In this document: piece after piece, positions 1-7,511 of the stretch
How positions within the stretch are numbered: position 1 is the first letter of the stretch
Layout of the letters: each line of letters opens with the position of its first letter
Origin: JBKEAJ01 sp047975005
Lineage (GTDB): Bacteria; Bacteroidota; Bacteroidia; Bacteroidales; Prolixibacteraceae
Direction of reading: 5' to 3'
Length of the DNA: 18,929 bases
NCBI GenBank assembly: GCA_047975005.1
Contig: JBKECW010000001.1
Coordinates: forward strand, 1 to 18,929
The notes under the pieces: generated by a model
Told to the model about the DNA's origin: nothing
The model's database searches: none
What the model saw: only the letters and a program-made list of their open reading frames with translations
Translations under genes and position numbers: made by a program

Positions 1-849
1 GAAGCCCCTTCGCTCCATGCCTCTGAACCATGTCATTTGGCGTTTTGCAAACTGGTGAATAGCGATTTCTAGTTTCTCTTCCATCTCTTGCTTGCTGATT
101 ACGCCTGTTACATAGAGAGTTATAAACTTATATTCCAGCCCGTAGTAGATTAGTGTCTCGGGCTTTATTCCTGATTTTAGCAGGCTTTCCACTTCGGTGG
201 TCATGCCTTCCTTAAATCGACGTTGCAGCCGTTCAGTAATTCTCTTACGACGCTGCTCTCTGTCGTATTTTATCCCGACAATCAGACTGTTTACTTTTGG
301 AATATCGCTAACATCGGTGGGATGCTTGGCGTAGTACTCCTCAATTTCTATTGCTCTGATTACTCTGCGGTGGCTTTCAATATCTGTTTTGTTGTGTAGG
401 TCTGATTTGTATTGCTTCAGAAGTTCTACAAGCTCATCTAAAGGCTTGCTCTTAAGTCTTGCCCTTAGTTCTTTGTCGGCAGGAACATCCAGCAGCTTGT
501 AATTATTTAAAATCGACTCCACATATAGTCCGCTACCTCCGCACAGCACTACCTGCTTCCCCCGGCTTTTTATGTTTTTGTATGCTTCCGCAAAATCTTG
601 TTGATATTCAAAAATATTGTATTCATGTCCGGGTTCTGTAATGTCTATAAGGTGATAGGGAATTTGCCTGCCATTGACCTCATAGTCTTCATAGTCCTTG
701 CCCGTGCCTAAATCCATACCTCTGTACACTTGACGAGAATCGGCAGATATGACCTCGCCGTCAATGGCGTCGGCAAGTAGAGCCGCTACTCTTGTTTTGC
801 TCGATGCCGTTGCTCCTATAATGCTGATAAGGTCGTATTTACTTTGCAT
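1..849 (-). CDS. miaA: tRNA dimethylallyltransferase MiaA (3' end cut by window edge)
   Basis: This enzyme transfers a dimethylallyl group from DMAPP to N6 of adenosine 37 in tRNAs reading codons that start with U, the first step toward the ms2i6A modification. From the ATG at 849, 283 codons are open to the window edge, and the family length suggests only about 15-25 residues are missing. Visible family signatures are a P-loop near residues 12-19, the ISADSRQVYRGMDLGTGKD block (about 35-52), CGGSGLYVES (103-112), and the C-terminal FAKRQMTWFRGMERRG. The P-loop reads GATASSKT, with Ser17 (codon AGC at 801-799) where the family normally has Gly. The start lies 11 bases inside the end of the upstream AlbA_2-domain gene, so the two are probably co-transcribed and translationally coupled. 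The short length and the GTGKDYEDY region resemble the short Bacteroides MiaA type. The identity is secure; whether the P-loop change alters activity is unknown. Confidence 0.93.
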   Translation of the reverse strand, partial: MQSKYDLISIIGATASSKTRVAALLADAIDGEVISADSRQVYRGMDLGTGKDYEDYEVNGRQIPYHLIDITEPGHEYNIFEYQQDFAEAYKNIKSRGKQVVLCGGSGLYVESILNNYKLLDVPADKELRARLKSKPLDELVELLKQYKSDLHNKTDIESHRRVIRAIEIEEYYAKHPTDVSDIPKVNSLIVGIKYDREQRRKRITERLQRRFKEGMTTEVESLLKSGIKPETLIYYGLEYKFITLYVTGVISKQEMEEKLEIAIHQFAKRQMTWFRGMERRGF

Positions 850-2365
850 GCTGATTCTTAGTGTTATCATCTTCAAGTAGATGTAAGAAAAGAGCTCCTC
901 GTTCTGTTATCCTGAACCTTTGTTTTGGGTGATTTGGTTTCTCAGGAATTGTATGTTCTAATAATTTGTGAGAGTGAAGTTTGGATATTGTTCTGTTTAA
1001 GTGCCCTGATACTTTTTTAAGATCCAATGCTTTTGCGAGTTCTGCTCGTGATAGAGGGGAGCTTTGTAGTTTAATCAATATCAAACTGAAGAGAGTTTTG
1101 TCTTTTCGCTCTTGCCCTAGCTCTTGCCCTAAGTCTTGCCCTAAGTCTTGCCCTAGCTCTTGCCCTAAGTCTTGCCCTAGCTCTTGCCCTAGCTCTTGCT
1201 GAATTTTATGATTGGATTTTATGAACTGTACCTGAAATGAAAGACCAACCTCTTGCCACTTAAATTCTATGTCGGGGTAGTCTTCTAGCTCCTTAGCTAT
1301 GAGTTTCAGCCCATTGCCCCATTGGTCTATTATCCCTAAGTGTTTGAAAACCGGTGCTATTGTTTTATTGCGAGCATCAGACTGACGACTAATCATGCTT
1401 CCATAATCAATGCTAGGAGGTAAAAGCCCCGGACTCGTGATTTCCACGATATTGTCGTATACTGCCACTTTTACATCTTTGCCTGTTAGTGAATAGTCCC
1501 GATGTACTATTGCATTTCGGATTACCTCTCTTATGGCATTGACAGGATATTCCCAACGAGAAACAGTGTAAACTCCTTTTACACTGGCTCCTTTGTTGAT
1601 GTGTCTTAATACGAAATTATAGGCTTCTTCTGCCTGAATAGATATATTGGTAAGTATGCTTTTCTGGTCTATAAATTCTTCGGAACTAACACCTTTAAAA
1701 CGTGCGCATTCTACTTTTGCAAAATGAAATAGAGAGTTGCGGAGTTCATCATCCGATAATAATATAAGTGCCCGAGTTGGATAGAAAGTCTTGTTGAGTT
1801 CCTTTATTAAATCAAGTTTTTGCAGAGCTTCTCTATCAAGCTTTTCATGCGTTTTCTCTATGAAAGTTTCGGAAAAGGTGCTAATGTCTAGGTCGTCTAC
1901 TGATTTTTCTATTACAACTTCATTGTCGAATGATACATTCTGTTTTCTGCGTTCTAGTTCGGCTAAAATAGATTCGTCAGCAAGTCTGTTTGATGAACCT
2001 ACTCGTATATATGTACCTTTATGTTTGCCTTTTTCTTTTAGATAATATGGTGGAGTACTGCCTCTGTATATTGATATCTTTATTAACGCTTTGTCATCAA
2101 CATTTATAAAAGATATATCGGGCAATATTCCTGGATAACATTTGTCGTGTATGAAATTGCTAATTTGCTCCTCAAGCTTGACTAGTTCTTCTTCCGGGAC
2201 TCCAACAATCTTGCGAGGTGAATCTTTTATGCCAATGTAAATATCTCCGCCAGCATCGTTGGCAAAGGCTATGACGGTTTTTGATAGGTCGGAGCTCTTT
2301 GGCATTGATTCCTTAAATTCAAGCCTACGACCTTCGCTTTGATTGATTATTTTATGAATATCCAT
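839..2365 (-). CDS. AlbA_2 (Schlafen-like) domain / RecG-C-type ATP-binding transcriptional regulator
   Basis: The 508-residue protein has the architecture of COG2865-type predicted regulators. Residues about 12-130 form the AlbA_2 (Schlafen AlbA_2) domain, starting with EGRRLEFKES and including the AFANDAGGDIYIGIKD block. Residues about 275-375 match the ATP-binding region annotated as RecG C-terminal-like or HATPase_c_4, with the hallmark REVIRNAIVHRDYS and the later GNGL motif. A linker of Q(E/D)LG repeats (about 389-419) leads to a predicted winged helix (about 425-495; AELAKALDLKKVSGHLNRTI looks like a helix-turn-helix). Despite the frequent automatic label, there is no helicase domain. 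The gene has its own Bacteroidetes-type promoter just upstream, and its last 11 bases overlap the miaA start. It probably binds nucleic acid and acts as a regulator, but its targets are unknown. Related proteins are sometimes found near mobile or defence genes; nothing of that kind is visible here. Confidence 0.85.
   Translation of the reverse strand: MDIHKIINQSEGRRLEFKESMPKSSDLSKTVIAFANDAGGDIYIGIKDSPRKIVGVPEEELVKLEEQISNFIHDKCYPGILPDISFINVDDKALIKISIYRGSTPPYYLKEKGKHKGTYIRVGSSNRLADESILAELERRKQNVSFDNEVVIEKSVDDLDISTFSETFIEKTHEKLDREALQKLDLIKELNKTFYPTRALILLSDDELRNSLFHFAKVECARFKGVSSEEFIDQKSILTNISIQAEEAYNFVLRHINKGASVKGVYTVSRWEYPVNAIREVIRNAIVHRDYSLTGKDVKVAVYDNIVEITSPGLLPPSIDYGSMISRQSDARNKTIAPVFKHLGIIDQWGNGLKLIAKELEDYPDIEFKWQEVGLSFQVQFIKSNHKIQQELGQELGQDLGQELGQDLGQDLGQELGQERKDKTLFSLILIKLQSSPLSRAELAKALDLKKVSGHLNRTISKLHSHKLLEHTIPEKPNHPKQRFRITERGALFLHLLEDDNTKNQHAK
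1109..1198 (-). repeat. 12-base tandem repeat, 7.5 units, in frame
   Basis: Seven full units plus one half unit of 12 bases lie back to back inside the AlbA_2-domain gene. Read on the coding strand, each unit is CAAGAGCTAGGG (Q-E-L-G) or CAAGACTTAGGG (Q-D-L-G). In coding order the variants run E, E, D, E, D, D, E, followed by CAAGAG. Since 12 is a multiple of 3, gain or loss of units changes only the linker length and never the frame. The repeat sits exactly between the ATP-binding region and the C-terminal winged helix. The two unit types differ at the same two base positions (GCTA/CTTA boundary) each time, which points to duplication of blocks rather than single-unit slippage only. Confidence 0.95.
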
Positions 2366-2398
2366 GCTAAAAAGATAATTATTCGAGCTGCTCTCCTA

Positions 2399-2429
2399 CA
2401 AACGTAATGAATTTAGTTAGATGTTGCAA
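2399..2429 (-). promoter_or_regulatory. Bacteroidetes-type promoter of the AlbA_2-domain gene
   Basis: On the minus strand CTTG (its TTG at 2429-2427) is followed by exactly 20 bases and then TACGTTTG (2406-2399). This fits the Bacteroidetes primary sigma consensus of TTG or TTTG at -33 and TAnnTTTG at -7 with 19-21 bases between. The predicted transcript would begin near 2392-2395, giving a leader of about 30 bases before the ATG at 2365. A small imperfect hairpin (arms 2425-2433 and 2439-2446) just after the metH stop overlaps the -33 element. This separates the regulator-miaA pair from metH as its own transcription unit. Confidence 0.7.
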
Positions 2430-2448
2430 GAAGAATAACTTTTGCACT

Positions 2449-5400
2449 CTACTTATAATTCAAATTTAAGGGTATCATTCTTTCTATCAGTTCGATGGAG
2501 CAGCCTTTGCGCTTGGCATAGTCTTCCACTTGGTCTTGCCCTATTTTGTCGATGCCGAAATAGTGCGACTCGGGGTGGGCAAAGTAAAATCCGCTCACTG
2601 CTGCTGTGGGTATCATCGAGAAATTCTCTGTGAGTTTTATGCCGACGGCGGCGTTTTGTAGCAGTTCAAACAGCTTGCCTTTCTCAGAATGTTCGGGGCA
2701 TGCGGGATAGCCTACTGCCGGACGGATGCCGCAATATTTACTTTTGAACAGCTCGTCTAAATTCAATGCTTCGTCAGATGCATATCCCCAATATTCTTTC
2801 CTCACTTGAAGATGTAGCAGCTCGGCAAAAGCTTCTGCCAATCTGTCGGCAACGCTTTCGGCAAGTATTGCTTTGTAGTCGTTGTTGTCGGCTTTTAGCT
2901 CTTTCACCCATTCTTCGAGTCCTAGCCCTGTCGTTAGTGCAAAAGTTCCCAGGTAGTCGGTGTGTGCCGAACCTTTGGGGAGTATATAGTCTGATAAACA
3001 GTAGTTTGGCACTCCGTCCTTACGTTCCGTTTGTTGGCGGATATGATTGAATATGCAGAGGGGCGTGTCTTCATCATTTTCGTATAGGATAATGTCGTCG
3101 CCTTGTGAATATGCTTTCCAGAAGCCTAACGATGCGTTGGCTCTTAGACGTTTAGTGCTGATTATTTCATCGAGAAGACTGTTGGCATCATTGAAAAGAC
3201 TTGTTGCCGACTCTCCGTACTTCTCGTCTTGCAGGATGTTGGGATATTTGCCTTTCATATCCCATGCGTGGAACAAGAAAGACCAATCGATATAGGGTCT
3301 GATTTCTTCAATCGGAAAGTCTAAAATGTGTTTATATCCCAAGAAAGCAGGGGCTTTGTCGACCTTGTAATCATCGGTAATCTTAAAGCTGTTTTTTCTT
3401 GCATCTTCTATACTTATGTAGTTCCTTGTCTTTTTACTATTTTGAGCTTTGCGGATAGCCTCATAATCTTCGTCGAGTTTTTTAAAGAAATCTACATCTT
3501 TACTGATTATAGAACTGACTAGGGATGGCGCTAGCGAGGCATCTTTAACGTATATGACGGAGCCTGAGCGTTCAGGTGCAATCTTAACAGCGGTATGTAC
3601 CTTTGAAGTTGTGGCTCCACCTATCAGTAGAGGTGTGTCCATTCCTCGTTCTTCCATGCCTTTTGCCACGTGCACCATTTCCTCAAGCGATGGTGTAATA
3701 AGTCCGCTGAGTCCTATTATGTCAACATTTTGCTTGATAGCCTCGTCGAGTATTTGTTCCATTGGTATCATCACGCCCAAGTCGATAACTTCGTAGTTGT
3801 TGCAGGCAAGTATCACGCCTGCTATGTTCTTGCCAATATCATGAACATCGCCTTTTACTGTGGCAAGCAGAATTTTCTTGCGCTTGTCCTTGCCACTTCC
3901 GGTTTGCTTCGACTGTTCCTCGATGATGGGTAAAATCTTGGCAACAGCTTTTTTCATTACTCTTGCAGATTTAATTACTTGAGGGAGAAACATTTTGCCA
4001 TCTCCGAAGAGTTCGCCTACTACATTCATTCCGTCCATCAGAGGACCTTCGATTATGGTTAGGGCAGGGGAGTATGCAGATAGAGCTTCGTCCATGTCTG
4101 CATCGACGTAACTGTCAATGCCTTTCACCAACGAGTGTTCAATGCGTTTTTTTAGAGGATATTCGCGCCACTCCTCGGTTCTTTCGGTCTTTGTGTTTTC
4201 GGTCTTTAAGGTTGAAGCATAGTCTATCAATCTTTCGGTGGCGTCGGGGCGCTTATTTAGAACCAAATCTTCTGTCAGTTCGAGTAGTTTGGGATCAATT
4301 TCGTCGTATATCTGCAACATGCCAGGATTTACTATTCCCATGTCCAAGCCTGCTTTGATGGAGTGGAACAGGAATACTGAGTGAATAGCCTCTCTTACAA
4401 GGTTATTGCCTCTGAATGAGAATGATATGTTGCTAACGCCACCGCTAGTTTTGGCATGAGGTAGATTTTCTTTTATCCATCTTATGGTTCTAATAAAATC
4501 TACAGCATAGTTGTTGTGTTCTTCTAATCCCGTTCCGATTGACAGGATATTGGGGTCGAATATGATATCTCGTGCTTCAATACCGACCTTGTTTACAAGT
4601 ATGTCGTAGGCTCTAGCGCAAATCTCAATACGTCGTTCGTAAGTGTCTGCCTGTCCTTTTTCGTCGAATGCCATAACCACCATGGCTGCTCCATACATCT
4701 TGACAGCTCTTGCCTGTTTTATAAATGCATCTTCTCCCTCTTTCAGCGAGATGGAGTTGACCAAAGACTTGCCCTGTATGCATTTCAGCCCTGCCTCTAT
4801 AACTTCCCACTTTGAAGAATCTACCATAATGGGCAGGCGGGCAATGTCGGGGTCGGCAAGCATGAGGTTTAGGAAAGTTACCATCTCAGTCTTGCTCTCC
4901 AACATTGCATCGTCCATGTTGACGTCGAGGATTTGCGCGCCGTCGTCTACCTGCTGTCTTGCAATTGAAAGGGCTTCATCATATTTTTTCTCCGAAATCA
5001 GTCTTGCAAATTTCTTTGAACCTGCCACATTGCAACGTTCGCCGATATTTACAAAGTTCAACTCAGACGTAAGATTTAGTAACTCCAGTCCGCTGTATGT
5101 GGAGTTAGTGTGCGCATTTGCAGGAATATGTTTTTTTGCTTTATCCAGTTCTTGGGCAATAGCCTTGATGTGTGCAGGAGTAGTACCGCAGCAACCACCG
5201 ATAATATTGACATAGCCTTTAGTCAGCATTGACAAGACTAATTTTGCCATGCTCTCGGGCGACTCATCGTATTGCCCTAGTTCGTTGGGTAATCCTGCAT
5301 TTGGATACACCACAGTGTAGAACGGCGATTTTGTGGAAAGCTCCTCCACAAAGGGCATCAGCTCCGTAGCTCCGAAAGAACAATTTAGTCCCAATGCCGA

Positions 5401-6117
5401 AATAGGGAAGTGCGAGAGGGAGTCTATAAATGCTTCCAAGTTCTGACCGCTGAGAATGCGTCCGCTTTTGTCGGCAATTGTTCCTGAAACAACGATTGGG
5501 ATGTCTGATTCTTCCTCTTCAAGAAGCTCACTTATTGCCGATAGTGCAGCCTTTGCATTCAGTGAATCGAAGATTGTTTCCAACCAGAATATATCAATGC
5601 CTCCGTCGAGCAAGCCCTTCGCCTGCTCTTTGTAGGCGGCTTTGAAATCGTCGTAGCCTACGGCTCTGAAACCCGGATTGTTGACATCGGGCGATAGGGA
5701 TGCCGATTTATTAGTCGGTCCCATGGAGCCAGCAACAAGCCTACGTTTGGATGGATCTTTTGCGTTGTATTCGTCTGCAACTTTGCGTGCCAATTCTGCG
5801 CCGACTTTATTTATTTCGTAGCAAATTGACGAGAGGTCGTAATCGTCTTGCGAAAAGGTGTTGCCGTTGAAGGTGTTGGTTTCTATTATGTCTGCTCCTG
5901 CATCAAGGTATTCGCGGTGTATTTGTTCTATAACGTCGGGGCGTGTCAGGCACAATAGGTCGTTGTTGCCTTTTAGCGAAGCGTGGTGGGACTTAAATCT
6001 TTCTCCTCGAAAATCCTCCTCATTCAGCTTGTAGGTTTGCAGAAGCGAACCCATCGACCCATCGAGAACTAATATCTTTTCGGATAGTATATTTTCGAAT
6101 TCTTTTTTGTTTGTCAT
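2449..6117 (-). CDS. metH: Cobalamin-dependent methionine synthase MetH
   Basis: MetH moves the methyl group of 5-methyltetrahydrofolate to homocysteine through methylcobalamin. All four modules are present over 1222 residues, the usual full length. The homocysteine domain (about 10-330) has the zinc ligands Cys246 (GLNCSFG) and Cys309-Cys310 (GGCCGTTP). The folate domain starts at VNIGERCNVAGSKKF (about 356). The cobalamin domain carries DVHDIGKN, with the axial ligand His759, and a SGLIT motif. The C-terminal activation domain (about 900-1222) has RPAVGYPACPEHSEK. I chose the ATG at 6117 (MTNKKEFEN); an in-frame ATG at 6150 would add 11 basic residues outside the family alignment. The stop is TAG. 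The gene stands alone: 374 non-coding bases separate it from rlmN upstream, and the downstream gene has its own promoter. I saw no clear cobalamin or SAM riboswitch in the leader. Confidence 0.98.
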   Translation of the reverse strand: MTNKKEFENILSEKILVLDGSMGSLLQTYKLNEEDFRGERFKSHHASLKGNNDLLCLTRPDVIEQIHREYLDAGADIIETNTFNGNTFSQDDYDLSSICYEINKVGAELARKVADEYNAKDPSKRRLVAGSMGPTNKSASLSPDVNNPGFRAVGYDDFKAAYKEQAKGLLDGGIDIFWLETIFDSLNAKAALSAISELLEEEESDIPIVVSGTIADKSGRILSGQNLEAFIDSLSHFPISALGLNCSFGATELMPFVEELSTKSPFYTVVYPNAGLPNELGQYDESPESMAKLVLSMLTKGYVNIIGGCCGTTPAHIKAIAQELDKAKKHIPANAHTNSTYSGLELLNLTSELNFVNIGERCNVAGSKKFARLISEKKYDEALSIARQQVDDGAQILDVNMDDAMLESKTEMVTFLNLMLADPDIARLPIMVDSSKWEVIEAGLKCIQGKSLVNSISLKEGEDAFIKQARAVKMYGAAMVVMAFDEKGQADTYERRIEICARAYDILVNKVGIEARDIIFDPNILSIGTGLEEHNNYAVDFIRTIRWIKENLPHAKTSGGVSNISFSFRGNNLVREAIHSVFLFHSIKAGLDMGIVNPGMLQIYDEIDPKLLELTEDLVLNKRPDATERLIDYASTLKTENTKTERTEEWREYPLKKRIEHSLVKGIDSYVDADMDEALSAYSPALTIIEGPLMDGMNVVGELFGDGKMFLPQVIKSARVMKKAVAKILPIIEEQSKQTGSGKDKRKKILLATVKGDVHDIGKNIAGVILACNNYEVIDLGVMIPMEQILDEAIKQNVDIIGLSGLITPSLEEMVHVAKGMEERGMDTPLLIGGATTSKVHTAVKIAPERSGSVIYVKDASLAPSLVSSIISKDVDFFKKLDEDYEAIRKAQNSKKTRNYISIEDARKNSFKITDDYKVDKAPAFLGYKHILDFPIEEIRPYIDWSFLFHAWDMKGKYPNILQDEKYGESATSLFNDANSLLDEIISTKRLRANASLGFWKAYSQGDDIILYENDEDTPLCIFNHIRQQTERKDGVPNYCLSDYILPKGSAHTDYLGTFALTTGLGLEEWVKELKADNNDYKAILAESVADRLAEAFAELLHLQVRKEYWGYASDEALNLDELFKSKYCGIRPAVGYPACPEHSEKGKLFELLQNAAVGIKLTENFSMIPTAAVSGFYFAHPESHYFGIDKIGQDQVEDYAKRKGCSIELIERMIPLNLNYK

Positions 6118-6224
6118 GGTATTATCTTTTAGCCTCCGTCTTTTTATCATTTAATTTTGTAACTCCCCTGTCTATGCGTTTGTGTGGGAGATTTGTTCTT
6201 CTATTTTATATTTCAAATGTTCAT

Positions 6225-6262
6225 CATCCTACAAACCAGAGCTGTACAGGTTTGTAGGGATG
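6225..6262. repeat. Inverted repeat forming a long hairpin
   Basis: CTACAAACC at 6229-6237 pairs perfectly with GGTTTGTAG at 6249-6257 around an 11-base loop. The stem can be lengthened to CAT at 6225-6227 with ATG at 6260-6262 if one bulged base is allowed. It is not followed by a T-run on either strand, so it does not look like an intrinsic terminator. Two smaller palindromes lie next to it: GGGC/GCCC around 6273-6284 and TATGGCT/AGCCATA at 6298-6304 and 6318-6324. Confidence 0.75.
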
Positions 6263-6297
6263 TCTTTCCCTTGGGCGTTGCCCCAGTCTATTATATT

Positions 6298-6324
6298 TAT
6301 GGCTTTCAGCCAACAATAGCCATA
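6298..6324. repeat. Short inverted repeat (7-base arms)
   Basis: TATGGCT at 6298-6304 is the exact reverse complement of AGCCATA at 6318-6324, with 13 bases between. The left arm is also part of a GGCTTTCAGCC mini-palindrome, so two alternative foldings compete. It belongs to the structured block upstream of metH. Confidence 0.55.
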
Positions 6325-6420
6325 ATTTGACGCTATGATTTGCCGATGGTATAATATTATAATAAAACAGCAAGACGAAATTTAGTATTGCATTTGGCTC
6401 TCATATTAACTAATTGCCAC

Positions 6421-6438
6421 ATCAGCAAATTACCACAT
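6421..6438 (-). repeat. Dispersed 18-base motif, copy 1
   Basis: Read on the minus strand this is ATGTGGTAATTTGCTGAT. It matches 17 of 18 positions of a plus-strand copy at 18677-18694 in the other long intergenic region. A second, partial copy (ATGTGGCAATTAG) follows directly on the minus strand at about 6423-6411, so the motif occurs here as a near-tandem pair. Confidence 0.7.
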
Positions 6439-6491
6439 TATATATCCCCCGCGGGTTTTCGTATTGTGATTGTATCTTAAATTTTCAATTT

Positions 6492-7511
6492 TCAACTGTC
6501 AATCCTTAATTGTTTGGTGCTGAGCATTCCACAAGCAGCGTCGATGTCGCGACCCTTGCTTAGCCTGATGGTTGAGTAAACACCGTGTTCCGTTAGGTAA
6601 TCTCGAAAAGCTGTTATCCTGTCATGTTCGGGACTTTCAAACTCTGCTCCTTCAAAAGGATGAAAAGACATTAGGTTGATCTTGCATTTTATGCCTTTGG
6701 TAATCTCGACTAGCTTTTTGGCATGGCGTATTGAGTCGTTTATACCTTTAAAAACAAGATATTCAAAAGATATTTTACGTTGATTGTGAATATCTGCGTT
6801 TTTTAGGGCTTTCAAAGTTCGGTCTAATGGATGTACCTTTTCTACAGGCATCAGCGACAACCTTTCAGCATCGAAAGGAGAGTGTAGACTCAAGGCTATA
6901 TGTACTCGTGTTTCTTCTATCAGCCGTGTGAAATTTGGTTGAAGTCCGATGCTTGAAACTGTTATCCTATATGGACTCATGGCAAAACCCCATTCGGAAG
7001 TGAGGATGTCGATTGATTTCTTGACTTCCTCGAAGTTGTCGAGTGGCTCGCCCATGCCCATAAAGACCACGTTTGTTAATGTGCCTGACTCCTCGACTGA
7101 TAAAAACTGATTGATAATCTCGCCGGCACTGAGGTCTTGCTGGAAGCCTTGCTTGCCAGTCATACAAAACTTACAAGCCCACTTGCATCCTGCCTGACTC
7201 GACACGCAGATAGTTCGCCTATCCTCGTCGGGAATAACAACTGTTTCAATAAAACCCTTTTCCACCTGAAATAAATATTTCTTTGTGCCGTCAACACTTG
7301 TCTGTACGCTTACAGGCATACTGCGTCCTATCGTAAATTCCTTGTTTAGCCTTGTTCTTACCTCTTTTGATAGGTTGGTCATGGATTCGAAATCAACAGC
7401 CGACTTCTGATACAGCCATTGAGTTATTTGCGAACCGTTGAATTTTTTAAGTCCCTTCTCAACAGCCAGTTCTTGTATTTCTTTTTGGGTCTTTCCTAGT
7501 ATGTCTATCAT
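6492..7511 (-). CDS. rlmN: Dual-specificity 23S rRNA A2503 / tRNA A37 C2-methyltransferase RlmN
   Basis: RlmN is a radical SAM enzyme that methylates carbon 2 of A2503 in 23S rRNA and, in characterised homologues, A37 of some tRNAs. The 339-residue protein has the CxxxCxxC iron-sulfur motif at Cys109, Cys113 and Cys116 (AGCKWACKFCMTGKQGF). Cys102 and Cys327 (DIDAACGML) match the two further catalytic cysteines known from the E. coli enzyme, including the one that carries the methyl group. The GMGEPLDN motif (about 152-159) is the SAM-binding GGE-like segment. The ATG overlaps the stop codon of the polyprenyl synthase gene as ATGA, so translation is probably coupled. The last residues, TKQLRIDS, are encoded next to an AT-rich TTGAAAAT repeat and may be locally acquired. 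It lacks the traits of Cfr resistance enzymes as far as I can tell. Confidence 0.97.
   Translation of the reverse strand: MIDILGKTQKEIQELAVEKGLKKFNGSQITQWLYQKSAVDFESMTNLSKEVRTRLNKEFTIGRSMPVSVQTSVDGTKKYLFQVEKGFIETVVIPDEDRRTICVSSQAGCKWACKFCMTGKQGFQQDLSAGEIINQFLSVEESGTLTNVVFMGMGEPLDNFEEVKKSIDILTSEWGFAMSPYRITVSSIGLQPNFTRLIEETRVHIALSLHSPFDAERLSLMPVEKVHPLDRTLKALKNADIHNQRKISFEYLVFKGINDSIRHAKKLVEITKGIKCKINLMSFHPFEGAEFESPEHDRITAFRDYLTEHGVYSTIRLSKGRDIDAACGMLSTKQLRIDS

Larger units (their letters stand above)
6118..6491. other. Long intergenic region upstream of metH, rich in short repeats and hairpins
   Basis: No gene is supported here. On the metH-sense strand it starts with a TTGAAAATTGAAAAT stutter at the rlmN stop, followed by a GC-rich CCCGCGGG palindrome (6449-6456), an ATGTGGTAATTTGCTGAT motif (6438-6421) with a second partial copy next to it, and then a block of about 100 bases with three potential hairpins (6225-6324). 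The rest is AT-rich up to metH. No TAnnTTTG promoter box is obvious on the minus strand, so the metH promoter is unplaced. The composition (GGCTGAAAGCC, GGGGCAACGCCC) resembles non-coding repeats I recall scattered in Bacteroidetes genomes, which is recognition and not a search result. Confidence 0.6.

Noticed and set aside
1109..1198. CRISPR array
   Set aside because: The units are contiguous 12-base repeats without spacers and lie in a coding frame.
981..1202. Plus-strand open frame with a striking Cys-Pro-Ser/Lys repeat
   Set aside because: It is the reverse reading of the 12-base tandem repeat in the AlbA_2-domain gene, and has no other coding support.
839..2365. RecG helicase
   Set aside because: Only the C-terminal ATP-binding-like region is shared with proteins so labelled; there are no helicase motifs.
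2425..2446. Hairpin after metH as an intrinsic terminator
   Set aside because: The stem is short with a bulge and no T-run follows on the minus strand; it also overlaps the next promoter.
4643..5215. Plus-strand open frame of 190 codons
   Set aside because: It lies fully inside metH on the opposite strand; its product shows no family features.
6118..6150. Earlier metH start at 6150
   Set aside because: It would add 11 basic residues not expected in MetH; with the ATG at 6117 the zinc and cobalamin ligands fall near the known positions.
6118..6491. Cobalamin or SAM riboswitch before metH
   Set aside because: I found no recognisable B12 box or SAM-aptamer core on the minus strand; only generic hairpins and repeats.
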